From contig JANQMU010000013.1 in the NCBI GenBank assembly GCA_028279875.1, positions 1 through 64,000 of the forward strand: a stretch of 64,000 bases of DNA, in the 5' to 3' direction. A program made the position numbers and the translations under genes. The first letter of the stretch is position 1; each line of letters starts with the position of its first letter. Source of the DNA: Rhizobiaceae bacterium. Its GTDB lineage: Bacteria; Pseudomonadota; Alphaproteobacteria; Rhizobiales; Rhizobiaceae. Positions 37,106 through 45,670 of this stretch are shown in pieces. The notes beneath the pieces were generated by a model that saw only the letters and a list, made by a program, of their open reading frames with translations, was not told where the DNA came from and made no database searches.

Positions 37106-38034
37106 CCGTTCTCTCCCAGATGTGACAGGACGGTTTGCGCAATTAATGCACTGACACGCACATTGGACTCCTCGGTCACCCCGGCAATATGCGGCGTCAG
37201 AACCAGATTGGTAAGGCCCTCGAACAACTTCGCCCTCTCCGCCGTCAACGGCTCGGTCTCGAACACATCGAGCGCCGCACCGGCAAGACGGTTCGAGGCG
37301 AGCGCCGCCGCCAGCGCTTCCTCATCGACGATACCGCCCCGCGCCGCATTGATGATGACCGCTTCATTCTTCATCTTCGCCAGCGCTCCGGCATCGATCA
37401 GATGGCGTGTGGCGTCGGTAAGCGGCGTGTGCAGGCTGACCACATCCGCCAGTCCCAGCACCGCCGCCAGCGGAACATTATCCGCCATCACCCAGGCCGG
37501 ATCGTCGGACGGGCAATGGGGATCGTGGGCAACGACCCGCATGCCCAGCGCCCGGGCGCGAACCGCGACCTCGCGCGCAATGGCGCCGAATCCGACAAGT
37601 CCCATCACCCGGCCTGACAATTCGCGACCGATCAACGCCTGGCGCGGCCATGCCCCCGCGATCATCGCCGCGGTCGACTGATAGGCTCCGCGCAGCAGCA
37701 GCCCGGCGGTGGAGACGACATATTCGGCAACGGCCAGATTGTTGGCGCCGGTCGCCGGAAAGACCATCACATCGCGATCCTCGCAGGCCTGCAGATCGAT
37801 ATTATCGAGACCGACCCCGAGCCGGCCGACACATCGCAGGCGCGGCGCGGCGGCCAGCAGCGCGGGCGTGACCAGGGTCCTGTTGCGGACGATCAGCGCC
37901 GCGGCGTTTTCCAGCAGCGCCGGGATGGTCTCCTGCATCTCGGCCAGGCTCGGATCGTAATGCGTCTCCAGCCGCGCCGACAGAACCGCGACGGCCGGCT
38001 CGTCCATGAATTCCGTGATCACCACCGCGTTCAT
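37102..38034 (-). CDS. slcC: (S)-sulfolactate dehydrogenase (2-hydroxyacid dehydrogenase)
   Basis: A 310-residue D-isomer-specific 2-hydroxyacid dehydrogenase: NAD motif 'MGLVGFGAIAREVAVRA', catalytic Arg in 'INAARGGIVDEEAL', Glu in 'DVFETEPLTAE', His in 'LTPHIAGVTEESN'. In sulfolactate degraders SlcC oxidises (S)-sulfolactate to sulfopyruvate. Position between suyB and comC supports this over general glyoxylate reduction. 12 bases after suyB, 4-base overlap with comC, so one operon. Confidence 0.8.
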   Translation of the reverse strand: MNAVVITEFMDEPAVAVLSARLETHYDPSLAEMQETIPALLENAAALIVRNRTLVTPALLAAAPRLRCVGRLGVGLDNIDLQACEDRDVMVFPATGANNLAVAEYVVSTAGLLLRGAYQSTAAMIAGAWPRQALIGRELSGRVMGLVGFGAIAREVAVRARALGMRVVAHDPHCPSDDPAWVMADNVPLAAVLGLADVVSLHTPLTDATRHLIDAGALAKMKNEAVIINAARGGIVDEEALAAALASNRLAGAALDVFETEPLTAERAKLFEGLTNLVLTPHIAGVTEESNVRVSALIAQTVLSHLGENG

Positions 38035-38046
38035 TGCTCTAGCCGG

Positions 38047-39213
38047 TCAGGCACTGCGATAGAGCTTGGTCATAACGAATTCGCGATGGCCGAGCGCCTC
38101 GGCGGCCGTGTTGCGGCCATTCGCCGTCCGCACGATCATCTCGATCAGCGCGTCGCCCGCCTGGTCGATGGTCATGTCGCGGCGCAAAATACCCGACACA
38201 TCGACATCGACATGTTCGCTCATTGTGCGCACGGTGCGCGGATTGCCGGTGATCTTGATGACCGGGACGATCGGATTGCCGATCACATTGCCCTGGCCGG
38301 TCGGAAAGGTGTGAAGGACATAGCCGGCCGCCGCCATCAGGGTGACGCATTCCGCCGCCGCCGAGGAAGTGTCCATGAAATAGAGCCCCTTGCCCTTCTC
38401 TGGCGCCTCGGCCGGTCCCAGCGCATCGATATAGGTCGATGTGCGGCCGATCTTTTCCAGATTGCCCAGCGCCTTTTCCTCGATCGTCGTCAGCCCACCG
38501 AGAATATTGCCCTTGGTCGGCTGGCTGTCGGACAGGTCGGATGTCTTGTGGGCGTCGATCACATCGTCCTGATAGGCCTGCCAGATCGCCATGAACCTGG
38601 AGGCGGCTTCCGGATTGGCGGCCCGCGCCTTGCACAGATGCTCGGCGCCGGTGATTTCCGAGGTCTCGCCGAAACAGCCATAGATACCCTCCGGCAGCAG
38701 CTTGTCATACATATTGCCGACCGTCGGGCAGGAGGACAGGCCGGTGGTGGTGTCGCTCTCGCCGCATTTCGTCGAAATCCACAGATCGGCAATGTCGCAT
38801 ACCTCGCGCTGCAATTCGGTGGCCCAGTGCACATAATCCTTGGCGACACGGGACGCCGCCGCAATGGTGGCGATATCGCCATTCTGCTCGATCGAAAGCC
38901 CAGTGACCGGCTTGCCGGTCTCGGCGATGCCGTCGACGACGACCTTCGTCCATTCCGGCTCGATGCCGATGACGACGACCGCCGCGACATTGGGATTGGC
39001 GCCGGTGCCGATCATGGTCCGGAAATGCAGATCGAGGTCTTCGCCGAACTGCAGGCGGCCATAGGCATGCGGCAGCGCCATCGTGCCCTTGATATTGTTG
39101 GCGACCGCTTCACAGGCGGCGTTGGAGATATCGTCCAGCGGCAGGATGACAACGTGGTTGCGCACCCCGACCCGTCCGTTTTCGCGCCGGTAAGCTCTTA
39201 TTTTTTGTGACAT
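38047..39213 (-). CDS. suyB: Sulfolactate sulfo-lyase large subunit (UxaA-family)
   Basis: A 388-residue member of the UxaA/altronate-dehydratase family, catalytic half. Characteristic segments: '[21 protein letters not shown]', '[18 protein letters not shown]', '[21 protein letters not shown]', '[18 protein letters not shown]' and '[19 protein letters not shown]'. Cysteines in STKCG and SSCP may bind metal. In SuyAB it eliminates sulfite from (R)-sulfolactate to leave pyruvate. Related split proteins act on altronate or galactarate; the pairing with slcC and comC decides for SuyB. AGGAGCAGGAA precedes the ATG. First cistrons are suyA-suyB, 9 bases apart. Confidence 0.8.
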   Translation of the reverse strand: MSQKIRAYRRENGRVGVRNHVVILPLDDISNAACEAVANNIKGTMALPHAYGRLQFGEDLDLHFRTMIGTGANPNVAAVVVIGIEPEWTKVVVDGIAETGKPVTGLSIEQNGDIATIAAASRVAKDYVHWATELQREVCDIADLWISTKCGESDTTTGLSSCPTVGNMYDKLLPEGIYGCFGETSEITGAEHLCKARAANPEAASRFMAIWQAYQDDVIDAHKTSDLSDSQPTKGNILGGLTTIEEKALGNLEKIGRTSTYIDALGPAEAPEKGKGLYFMDTSSAAAECVTLMAAAGYVLHTFPTGQGNVIGNPIVPVIKITGNPRTVRTMSEHVDVDVSGILRRDMTIDQAGDALIEMIVRTANGRNTAAEALGHREFVMTKLYRSA

Positions 39214-39222
39214 TTCCTGCTC

Positions 39223-39510
39223 CTACCAGCGCTTGGTCTTGACGTTGTGCACATGCACGTGCTCACCTTTTTTGATGGCGGCAACCACCTTTCCGATATC
39301 CTCGCCATATTTGAAGACCGTGTCGCCGACATCAAGATCCGCCAGCGCGACCTTGTGGCCAATCGGCACATCCTGGTTGCATTGCAGTTCGAAATCCGAA
39401 TCGTCATGGGTCACCACACAGGTCATGACGGTGCCTGCCTTCAGGTCTTCCACAACAACGACGCCAACATTGTCCTTGTGGTCATGGACCAGCAAATGCG
39501 GGATACTCAA
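39223..39510 (-). CDS. suyA: Sulfolactate sulfo-lyase small subunit (SAF domain)
   Basis: A 95-residue SAF-domain protein: 'HLLVHDHKDNVGVVVVEDLKAG', 'PIGHKVALADLDVGDTVFKYG' and 'EHVHVHN' are the conserved pieces of UxaA N-terminal/SuyA proteins. Here the SAF subunit is split from the catalytic subunit, as in SuyAB. Start is TTG at 39510 (reading MSIPHLLVH), with GGAGG 5 bases upstream; the reading frame extends four codons further. First gene of the desulfonation operon; a 16-base palindrome lies 53 bases upstream. Confidence 0.82.
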   Translation of the reverse strand: MSIPHLLVHDHKDNVGVVVVEDLKAGTVMTCVVTHDDSDFELQCNQDVPIGHKVALADLDVGDTVFKYGEDIGKVVAAIKKGEHVHVHNVKTKRW

Positions 39511-39562
39511 GGAAACCTCCAACCGGAATTTTGGGATAAGGCGGCAAACATGCCAAGTCTTA

Positions 39563-39578
39563 TATCTTATATAAGATA
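39563..39578. promoter_or_regulatory. Operator between suyA and the GntR gene (site A)
   Basis: TATCTTATATAAGATA, a perfect 16-base palindrome, 53 bases upstream of suyA and 160 before the GntR start. The core TCTTATATAAGA recurs at 45735, 49354 and (degenerate) 51413. Confidence 0.85.
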
Positions 39579-39738
39579 CATCACGCTGGATTTGTCAACC
39601 GGAACCGGATAATACCAAGGACACGGGGATTGACCCGTTCGGCCACGGCAGTTGCCGGCTCCGGCACGGGTCATCACGGGACCGAAACCGGCGCGCGGCC
39701 GGGCGCGGTGCCGGATCGCGGCAATTGGAGGAACTGAA

Positions 39739-40479
39739 TTGGCGGCACCGGAAAACGATACGAGTATCGGCTTCAAACCGCTCTATGCGCAGGTCAAGGA
39801 CCAGCTCATCCGCCGCCTGGTGGACAGGACATGGCAGCCCGGCATGGGTCTGCCGAGCGAACAGGAACTGGCCCGCCAGCTCAGCGTCAGCCAGGGAACG
39901 GTGCGCAAGGCGCTCGATGCGATGACGGCTGAAAACCTGCTCGTGCGGCGCCAGGGCCGCGGGACATTCGTTGCCGAGCCGGAGGATTCGCGCATCCTGT
40001 TCCAGTTTTTCCGCCTCGCCGCCGACGACACCGATGCCGCCGACATGTTTCCCGATTCAAAACTTCTGGACTGGTCGCAAGCCGAAGCCGACGGGGCACA
40101 GGCAAAGGCCCTGTCGCTGTCGGTCGGAGCACCGGTCTGGCGCATCGAGCGTATTCGTCTGCTGCTCGGCAAACCGGTCCTGACTGAGACAATCACCATC
40201 CCGGCGGCGGCGTTCCCCGGTTTCGAGGAGCTCGACGAAATCCCCAACAATGTCTACCGGCTCTATTCGGTGAGATGGGGGGTCACGATCGCCAAGGCCG
40301 ACGAAAAACTCAAGGCGGTCGCCGCTGACGCCGATGACGCACGGCATCTGAATTGCAAGGCCGGAGAGCCGCTGCTGTCGGTTACCCGCATTGCCAGCGA
40401 TCTGGAGGAAAGGCCAGTGGAGCTCCGCATCTCGCGATGCCTCACACGGGACATGCACTATACGGCCAGCCTGCGCTGA
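39739..40479 (+). CDS. GntR-family (HutC/UTRA) regulator, probable controller of the sulfonate regulon
   Basis: A 246-residue regulator: winged helix (about residues 12-78, 'LPSEQELARQLSVSQGTVRKAL' and 'VRRQGRGTFV') and a UTRA ligand domain (about 95-240). TTG start at 39739, with GGAGGAAC 7 bases upstream; a longer frame is not supported. It is divergent from suyA with a perfect 16-base palindrome between, and it abuts (tail-to-tail) the Gfo/Idh gene at 40480. UTRA regulators usually bind phosphorylated sugars, so an SQ-derived phosphosugar or sulfolactate is a reasonable inducer. Confidence 0.9.
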   Translation: MAAPENDTSIGFKPLYAQVKDQLIRRLVDRTWQPGMGLPSEQELARQLSVSQGTVRKALDAMTAENLLVRRQGRGTFVAEPEDSRILFQFFRLAADDTDAADMFPDSKLLDWSQAEADGAQAKALSLSVGAPVWRIERIRLLLGKPVLTETITIPAAAFPGFEELDEIPNNVYRLYSVRWGVTIAKADEKLKAVAADADDARHLNCKAGEPLLSVTRIASDLEERPVELRISRCLTRDMHYTASLR

Positions 40480-41568
40480 TCATGACAGTGTGACCGCCTC
40501 ACCGGTCCGCGCGGACTGTTCGGCGGCAACACCGATGGCAACCGCCCTGCCACCATCCTCGAGACTGACCTCCGGCTGCCCGCCTTCGCGGATCAGGCGA
40601 AGGAATTTCTGATGCTGGTAGAAGGTCGAGCCATGATGATCACCGGCGGACAGAATCGCCGGGTCGGTATGAATGTCCTCGCGCCGCTCGATCTTCTCCG
40701 CCCGGGTGGAAATGGCGATCTGCGACGGCCTCTCCCGGCCATCGGTCGAGAACCGGGCCGGGCCCGGGACAAAGGCCTCAATGCGCGCCCGCTCGCCGGT
40801 CACGCTGACGGTTTCCTGCCAATAGGCCCCTTCGGCGAACATGCAAAGATCGAGCATGCCGCGCATGCCGTTTTCGAAATCGACGATCACGAAAGCATTG
40901 TCGAGAATATCCGGCCGGCCGTCATCATGCTGCTCGTCGCGGAAATTCACGTCCATGGCGCCGGATGCATAGACCCGCACCGCTTCGGACCTTGAAACCA
41001 GCCGCATCAGGTCAAAGAAATGGCAGCATTTTTCGACCATGGTGCCGCCGGTCAGCCGCTGAAAGCGGTTCCAGTGATCGACCTTGGCAAGAAACGGAAA
41101 GCGGTGTTCGCGGATGGCGATCATATGCACGGCGCCGGCCGTGCCGGCGCGAACCTCGTCGAGCAGCCGGGCAATGGGCGGCATATAGCGATATTCCATC
41201 GCCACCCAGACCGGTGCACGCCGGGGTTGCGCCTGGGCGATAATGTCTCGACATTGTGGCTCGTCAATGCCGAGCGGCTTTTCAACCAGCAGCGGGATAT
41301 CGGTCGGCAGGATATCGGACAGAATGGGATGATGCAGGTAATTGGGTGCCGCCAGGACAATGGCATCGCAGCCGCCAGCCGCAAGCATCGCCTTGTGATC
41401 GGCATAGGCGGCGCATGCCGGGCCGGCTGATTTGGCCGCCATCGTCCGCATCTCCTCATTCGGATCGGCGACCGCGACAATCTGCGTGCCCTCAAGCAGG
41501 GCGATATTGCGGATATGCTCCTGCCCCATCATGCCCGAACCGATGATACCGTAACGGATGTTTTTCAT
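40480..41568 (-). CDS. Gfo/Idh/MocA-family oxidoreductase
   Basis: A 362-residue NAD(P)-dependent protein: Rossmann motif 'RYGIIGSGMMGQEHIRNIA', 'LLVEKPLGIDEPQC' (EKP) and 'GGTMVEKCCHFFDLMR' at the active site. Members are sugar dehydrogenases, but some are NAD-dependent glycosidases, including a recently described sulfoquinovosidase class (GH188). In this setting either a sugar oxidation or a sulfoquinovoside cleavage is possible; sequence alone cannot decide. 13 bases downstream of the isomerase gene, same strand, and tail-to-tail with the GntR gene. Confidence 0.8.
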   Translation of the reverse strand: MKNIRYGIIGSGMMGQEHIRNIALLEGTQIVAVADPNEEMRTMAAKSAGPACAAYADHKAMLAAGGCDAIVLAAPNYLHHPILSDILPTDIPLLVEKPLGIDEPQCRDIIAQAQPRRAPVWVAMEYRYMPPIARLLDEVRAGTAGAVHMIAIREHRFPFLAKVDHWNRFQRLTGGTMVEKCCHFFDLMRLVSRSEAVRVYASGAMDVNFRDEQHDDGRPDILDNAFVIVDFENGMRGMLDLCMFAEGAYWQETVSVTGERARIEAFVPGPARFSTDGRERPSQIAISTRAEKIERREDIHTDPAILSAGDHHGSTFYQHQKFLRLIREGGQPEVSLEDGGRAVAIGVAAEQSARTGEAVTLS

Positions 41569-41581
41569 GCAGCGCTAACTC

Positions 41582-42979
41582 TCAAAGACGAACAACAGGA
41601 AGATCAAGGGCGGCGGCCAGCGACAGGAGCGTCTCGGTGTGGTCGCCATAGGTCAGCGCCATATGGTGCTCCAGCCCGCAATTGAAAAGATCGGGAAGCA
41701 TATCGGCCACCGGCCGGTCGAAGCGCAGCACGCCGGAGGTTCCGGTAAAGGCCATCGGCCGCTTCAGCACCTCGCCGCCGGCGATGACCAGTCTGTGCGC
41801 GCCATGCGCCTGGCTCAGCCGCAGCAGGCTGACCCGGCCGGGTTTCAGCGCGAACTGGTAGAGTAGCGGCATCTTGCGATTGGTGTGCAGCGTTGCCTCG
41901 GCCATGCCATCCGGATCGGCCATCGAAATCGGCGCCTGTCCGCAATGCCAGACGACTCCGGTATCGTCGTCGACATCCATATCGACCAGATCCACCAGGA
42001 AGACCGGCGCATCGGCGACCGCCTGCAGCAGCAATTGTGTCGCCGCGCCATAGACATCGGCCTCACAGGCGCAGGGCACCCGGGCCTCGCCCATCATCGA
42101 CACGGGCCCGCACACCGCGCCGCCATAGACCGTAAAGGTCTCCGGCCAGCAGCGGATGGCGAAGGCGTCGAAGCCGCCGCGGGCGCGAATGGCCTCGATC
42201 GCCGCCTTCAGCTTGAATGACCTGTCCAACTGGTTCTGATCGACCGTCTCGAGACCGGCCAGTTGCGACGCCGTCTGCGACCGGATTGCCGCCGCAGTCT
42301 CATCCGGCACCTGCGCCGCCGTGTCGAAGAGATCCTCAAGCGGCAGTTCCTCGACATCGATGGCGGTCAGGCTCTCAAGCGCGCGCCGGTCATAGCGGCA
42401 AGTATCGAACCCCTCGGGATGGGCGCCGAGCCGGCCGATCGTCTGTCCCGCGACGGCATCAAGGACCGCCTGACCGGCCGCGCTATCGGCATCGCACCTT
42501 TTGCCGGTCAGCGGTTGGACCATGCGATCGCCGCTGATGAGATCGTCGAGCTGGCGGACGATGTCGGCGTCGGTCGGCGCGGCGTAGAGCCATGAAAAGC
42601 GGCGCTCGACAAGACCGAGCGCATGGGAGGCAAGGTTGAGACCGCAAAAGGCGTTGAGCCGCAGCCGCCCGCCGAGCCGCGGTTCGGGGACCGCCCACAG
42701 GGCAAGCGGCACGGAGAACCGCTCGGCAATACGTACACAAGCCGCCGCATCGGTAAAGGTCACCTGCAACACCAAAACGAGGTCCGGCGCCTCGGCCGCA
42801 AGCGCCTCGATCGCCGCATCCGTCTCGTCGCTGTCCATCAGCAGCCGGTCGGAGCCCAGCAGGGTCCGGCCGGTTGCGGTCAGCGCATCCAGCATGGCTG
42901 CCAATTGTTGCTCGGCAAAGGGGACGTCGAAGGTCGGTCGTCCCAGCGGCAAAACGCCGATGGTTTCGTTGCGTTTCAT
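41582..42979 (-). CDS. L-fucose/L-arabinose-isomerase-like sugar isomerase
   Basis: A 465-residue protein of the FucI/AraA-type sugar isomerase superfamily. Likely metal and catalytic region: 'FAIRCWPETFTVYGGAVCGPV', 'CACEADVYGAATQLLLQ', 'VVWHCGQAPISMADPDG' and 'FNCGLEHHMALTYGD', with Glu, Asp and His at the expected spacing. Start at 42979 (MKRNETIGVLPLG). It would convert an aldose to the ketose that the neighbouring kinase and aldolase need. YihS, the usual sulfoquinovose isomerase of the EMP-type pathway, is absent here; I recall related non-YihS isomerases in transaldolase-type sulfoglycolysis, but this needs a check. Confidence 0.75.
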   Translation of the reverse strand: MKRNETIGVLPLGRPTFDVPFAEQQLAAMLDALTATGRTLLGSDRLLMDSDETDAAIEALAAEAPDLVLVLQVTFTDAAACVRIAERFSVPLALWAVPEPRLGGRLRLNAFCGLNLASHALGLVERRFSWLYAAPTDADIVRQLDDLISGDRMVQPLTGKRCDADSAAGQAVLDAVAGQTIGRLGAHPEGFDTCRYDRRALESLTAIDVEELPLEDLFDTAAQVPDETAAAIRSQTASQLAGLETVDQNQLDRSFKLKAAIEAIRARGGFDAFAIRCWPETFTVYGGAVCGPVSMMGEARVPCACEADVYGAATQLLLQAVADAPVFLVDLVDMDVDDDTGVVWHCGQAPISMADPDGMAEATLHTNRKMPLLYQFALKPGRVSLLRLSQAHGAHRLVIAGGEVLKRPMAFTGTSGVLRFDRPVADMLPDLFNCGLEHHMALTYGDHTETLLSLAAALDLPVVRL

Positions 42980-43125
42980 TGCCAAACTCCGCCCGTCACC
43001 CGCTGTCGCGGCCCAACGGTCGACCCGCCCGTTCCGGTCCGGTTCATTGTTTTGAAAGATTCGTCTGCGGACGATTGTTTTCTTTGGCCCGAACATGCTC
43101 TAAATCTGTAGGAAGGAGCCATTGA

Positions 43126-43692
43126 ATGAAGCCACGATCCTTTGTTGTCGCCAGTGTTCTGGTGTTGTTCGCGATGGCTGTGACATCCGCCCGTGCGACC
43201 GAGGCCGCCTGGGCGCGGCTGGCCACCGGCGGCTACACGATCCTGATGACCAACGCCCTGGCTCCTGGCGTCGGCGACCCGCCCTTTTTCGATCTGGAGG
43301 ACTGCTCGACCCAGCGCAATCTGTCGGATCGCGGCCGGCAACTGGCGCGCCGCCAGGGCGTGCGGTTCGCAGCGCGCGCCGTCTCCATTTCGAAGGTCTA
43401 TAGCAGCCGCTGGTGCCGGACGCTCGAAACCGCCGAAAACGCCTTTCGCGATCTCGAGGCCGAACCGCTGGAAGCGCTCGATCCGGTCGGCGGCGAGGGT
43501 GGCGGTGATACCGATGCGGTCATCGACATCATCAAGGCCTTTCGCGGTCCCGGCAATCAGGTGATGATCACCCATCCGGAGAACATCGAAGCGCTGACCG
43601 GCACGGCGCCCCGGCAGGGCGAGGCGGTCATCGTCGCGCCGACCCGAAGCGGCAACGGGATCGATGTGGTGGCGCGACTGCTCTTGAACTAG
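43126..43692 (+). CDS. Secreted histidine-phosphatase-like protein lacking the catalytic RHG
   Basis: A 188-residue protein with a signal peptide (residues 1-24) and the fold of a small histidine-phosphatase family ('NLSDRGRQLARRQGVRF', 'VYSSRWCRTLETAENAF', 'NQVMITHPENIEALTG'). The first catalytic motif, normally 'LLRHA', is 'LMTNALAPG': Arg-His has become Thr-Asn, so phosphohistidine chemistry is impossible. The second His (ITHPEN) remains. Either a pseudo-enzyme with a binding function or a decaying gene. Ribosome site GGAAGGAG at 43110. Convergent with the aldolase gene. Confidence 0.8.
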   Translation: MKPRSFVVASVLVLFAMAVTSARATEAAWARLATGGYTILMTNALAPGVGDPPFFDLEDCSTQRNLSDRGRQLARRQGVRFAARAVSISKVYSSRWCRTLETAENAFRDLEAEPLEALDPVGGEGGGDTDAVIDIIKAFRGPGNQVMITHPENIEALTGTAPRQGEAVIVAPTRSGNGIDVVARLLLN

Positions 43693-43727
43693 AGATAGTA
43701 CGCCGATCTCCTCGCTTCCGCGCGGCA

Positions 43728-44774
43728 TCACGATGCAAAATCCGCATAGTCATGGCGAAATCTCTGATCGTCCGGCATCAGCGCCTCGCCGGCCCCGTCG
43801 AAAAGCGCATGAGCATGCCAGGGCTGCGCTTCGGCGTCGGTCAGACGGTTGAGGTCTTTCATATAGTTGACTGACTCATTTTCGAGCTCCCGGCGCATGG
43901 CCTGCCAGTCCGGGAAATGCGAAAACGCGTCGAGCCAGATCGCCCGGCCGGCAAGATAGCCGGAGGCGCCGGCCCGATAGGCATGGGTCAGGATGTTGCG
44001 GAAATCCGCCTTGCTCGCACCGGCCGAAAGCATGACCCAGGGGCGCCCGGCAAGGCGGCCCATTTCATCGAACACCGCCTGTGCTTCCTCCCAGCCCTCC
44101 TGGCCGACGCCGGGAACGGTCTGCGCGTTCAACGGACTTTCGAGCTTGAAGACATCGACACCGAATTCCGGTTCGGCAAATGCCGCGACCGACGCCAGAA
44201 CATCTTCGGTTTTCTTGCCCTGCAGTTCCACATAGTCTGTGGTCTGATGGGCATCGCTCGCCAGCGGATAGACCAGCAATTCGAACAGGAAGGGAATGTC
44301 ATAGCGCGCGCAGGCCTCGCCGATGCGCCTGACCATGTCCTTCTGGTGGTTATTGACCGATGGCGATGCATCCGGCCGGTACCAGGCCAGCACCTTCACG
44401 GCATCGCCACCCATGCGCTTGATCTTGGCGACCGACCAGTCATCGATCGGTGCCGACAGGCGGCCGCCGTCCGTTTCCTCGAACACCGAATCCTCAAGGG
44501 TGACGATCAATCCCTTTTGCGGCGACAGGAACCGCAGGCCGCGCGGCACCGCATAATGCGGGTCGAGCAGCATGGCCGAGGATTCGCGCTGCAGGGTCTC
44601 GGTCAGCAGCGCCTTGAACCGCGCCACATCGTCATAGGGCGCCTCGACCACTTCATAATGTGCGGCGATCGGGTTCTTGATCGGCGGACGCTGATCGACG
44701 GCGGTCATCTTGAAACGGCCCGCACCGTCTGCCATGCGCCGCATGCCCCAGAGTTTGCCGGCTGTCAGATGCAT
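43728..44774 (-). CDS. Class I aldolase of the LacD/YihT family (probable sulfofructose-phosphate aldolase)
   Basis: A 348-residue aldolase with LacD-type features: 'FKMTAVDQRPPIKNPI' at the N-terminus, 'AMLLDPHYAVPRGL', the Schiff-base lysine in 'FGVDVFKLESPLNA', and 'WVMLSAGASKADFRNIL' then 'GASGYLAGRAIWLDA'. YihT and LacD split ketose (bis)phosphates into DHAP plus an aldehyde; for YihT the second product is sulfolactaldehyde. The start overlaps the kinase stop (TAATG). It ends with the convergent phosphatase-like gene. Tagatose-bisphosphate cleavage is the alternative, but the kinase partner and the shared operator with suyAB favour a sulfosugar. Confidence 0.8.
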   Translation of the reverse strand: MHLTAGKLWGMRRMADGAGRFKMTAVDQRPPIKNPIAAHYEVVEAPYDDVARFKALLTETLQRESSAMLLDPHYAVPRGLRFLSPQKGLIVTLEDSVFEETDGGRLSAPIDDWSVAKIKRMGGDAVKVLAWYRPDASPSVNNHQKDMVRRIGEACARYDIPFLFELLVYPLASDAHQTTDYVELQGKKTEDVLASVAAFAEPEFGVDVFKLESPLNAQTVPGVGQEGWEEAQAVFDEMGRLAGRPWVMLSAGASKADFRNILTHAYRAGASGYLAGRAIWLDAFSHFPDWQAMRRELENESVNYMKDLNRLTDAEAQPWHAHALFDGAGEALMPDDQRFRHDYADFAS

Positions 44775-45670
44775 TATGGGTTCTCCTTGAGGAAGTCGTC
44801 GACGGCCGCGCCGGACGGAATGCCGGTCCGGCCACCGAATTGCGTGCATTTGAGGGCTGACACCGCATTGGCATAGCGGATCGCCTCCGGCTCCGGAGCA
44901 CCCGCGGCCAGCCGTAGCGCGAACGCGCCGTGCCAGACATCGCCCGCCCCAAGCGTGTCGACCGTGTCGACAGCGAAGGCCGGGACCCGCCGAACCGCTT
45001 CGCCGTCCCACCACAGCACCCCGTTTTCGCCCTGCGTCACGCAAACAAAGGCCCCCGTCTCCCCGGCGGCCTGCCGGAGCCCCGCCTCCGGATCCGAGCT
45101 GCCGCTGAAATCGGCAAGGCCATCGGCGGAAAAGGCGATATGGCTGGCGATCTCGAGCGCCTCCGACGCCTCGCGCACCGGCGCCTCGCCATCGATGATT
45201 CCCGGCACGCCGCGCTGCCGCGCCCGCTCCATGAGAACACGCGCGCCCTGCGGCCAGCGCGTATCGGCCAGCGCCGCGCCGAATTCCGGCATGGCGGCCC
45301 GTTCCAGCCAGTCGCTGCCGAAATCCATGGCCTCATCGCGAAAGGCTACGATATGACGCTCGCCATCGCCGTCGACAACCACCGAGGAATAGGAGGTCCG
45401 CCGGCCGGCAAGCCGCTTCACCAGGGCGCAATCGACCTTCTCGTCCGCCAGCCCCTCCAGAACCATGTCGCCGATCATGTCGTCACCGAGGCGGGCAGCC
45501 AGAACGGCATGACCGCCGAGCCGCGCGACCGTGACCGCGGCATTCGCCGCGCAGCCGCCGCCGACGATCATCGCCTCGCGTGCCCGATATTTGCGTCCGG
45601 GCTCCGGAACGTCATCCAGTCGAAAGATAAAATCGATGACAGCGACGCCGGCAGCAAGTACGGTTGTCAT
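44774..45670 (-). CDS. PfkB-family kinase resembling YihV (probable sulfofructose kinase)
   Basis: A 298-residue PfkB kinase, the same length as E. coli YihV, which phosphorylates 6-deoxy-6-sulfofructose. Shared segments: 'VGGGCAANAAVTVARLGG', 'ALADTRWPQGARVLMERAR' (Arg of AD.RW is YihV Arg138, recalled as a sulfonate ligand), 'DGEAPVREASEALEIASHIAFS', the catalytic 'DTLGAGDVWHGAFALRLA' and 'SALKCTQFGGRTGIP'. YihV Asn109, another recalled sulfonate contact, aligns with Ala here. Start at 45670; the longer frame crosses the operator. First gene of the kinase-aldolase operon, with a palindrome 65 bases upstream. Confidence 0.83.
   Translation of the reverse strand: MTTVLAAGVAVIDFIFRLDDVPEPGRKYRAREAMIVGGGCAANAAVTVARLGGHAVLAARLGDDMIGDMVLEGLADEKVDCALVKRLAGRRTSYSSVVVDGDGERHIVAFRDEAMDFGSDWLERAAMPEFGAALADTRWPQGARVLMERARQRGVPGIIDGEAPVREASEALEIASHIAFSADGLADFSGSSDPEAGLRQAAGETGAFVCVTQGENGVLWWDGEAVRRVPAFAVDTVDTLGAGDVWHGAFALRLAAGAPEPEAIRYANAVSALKCTQFGGRTGIPSGAAVDDFLKENP

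Noticed and set aside
38047-39510. Assignment of 38047-39510 as altronate/galactarate dehydratase subunits
   Set aside because: The UxaA-like family also includes SuyAB; direct coupling to slcC and comC and the sulfosugar genes in the same regulon favour sulfolactate.
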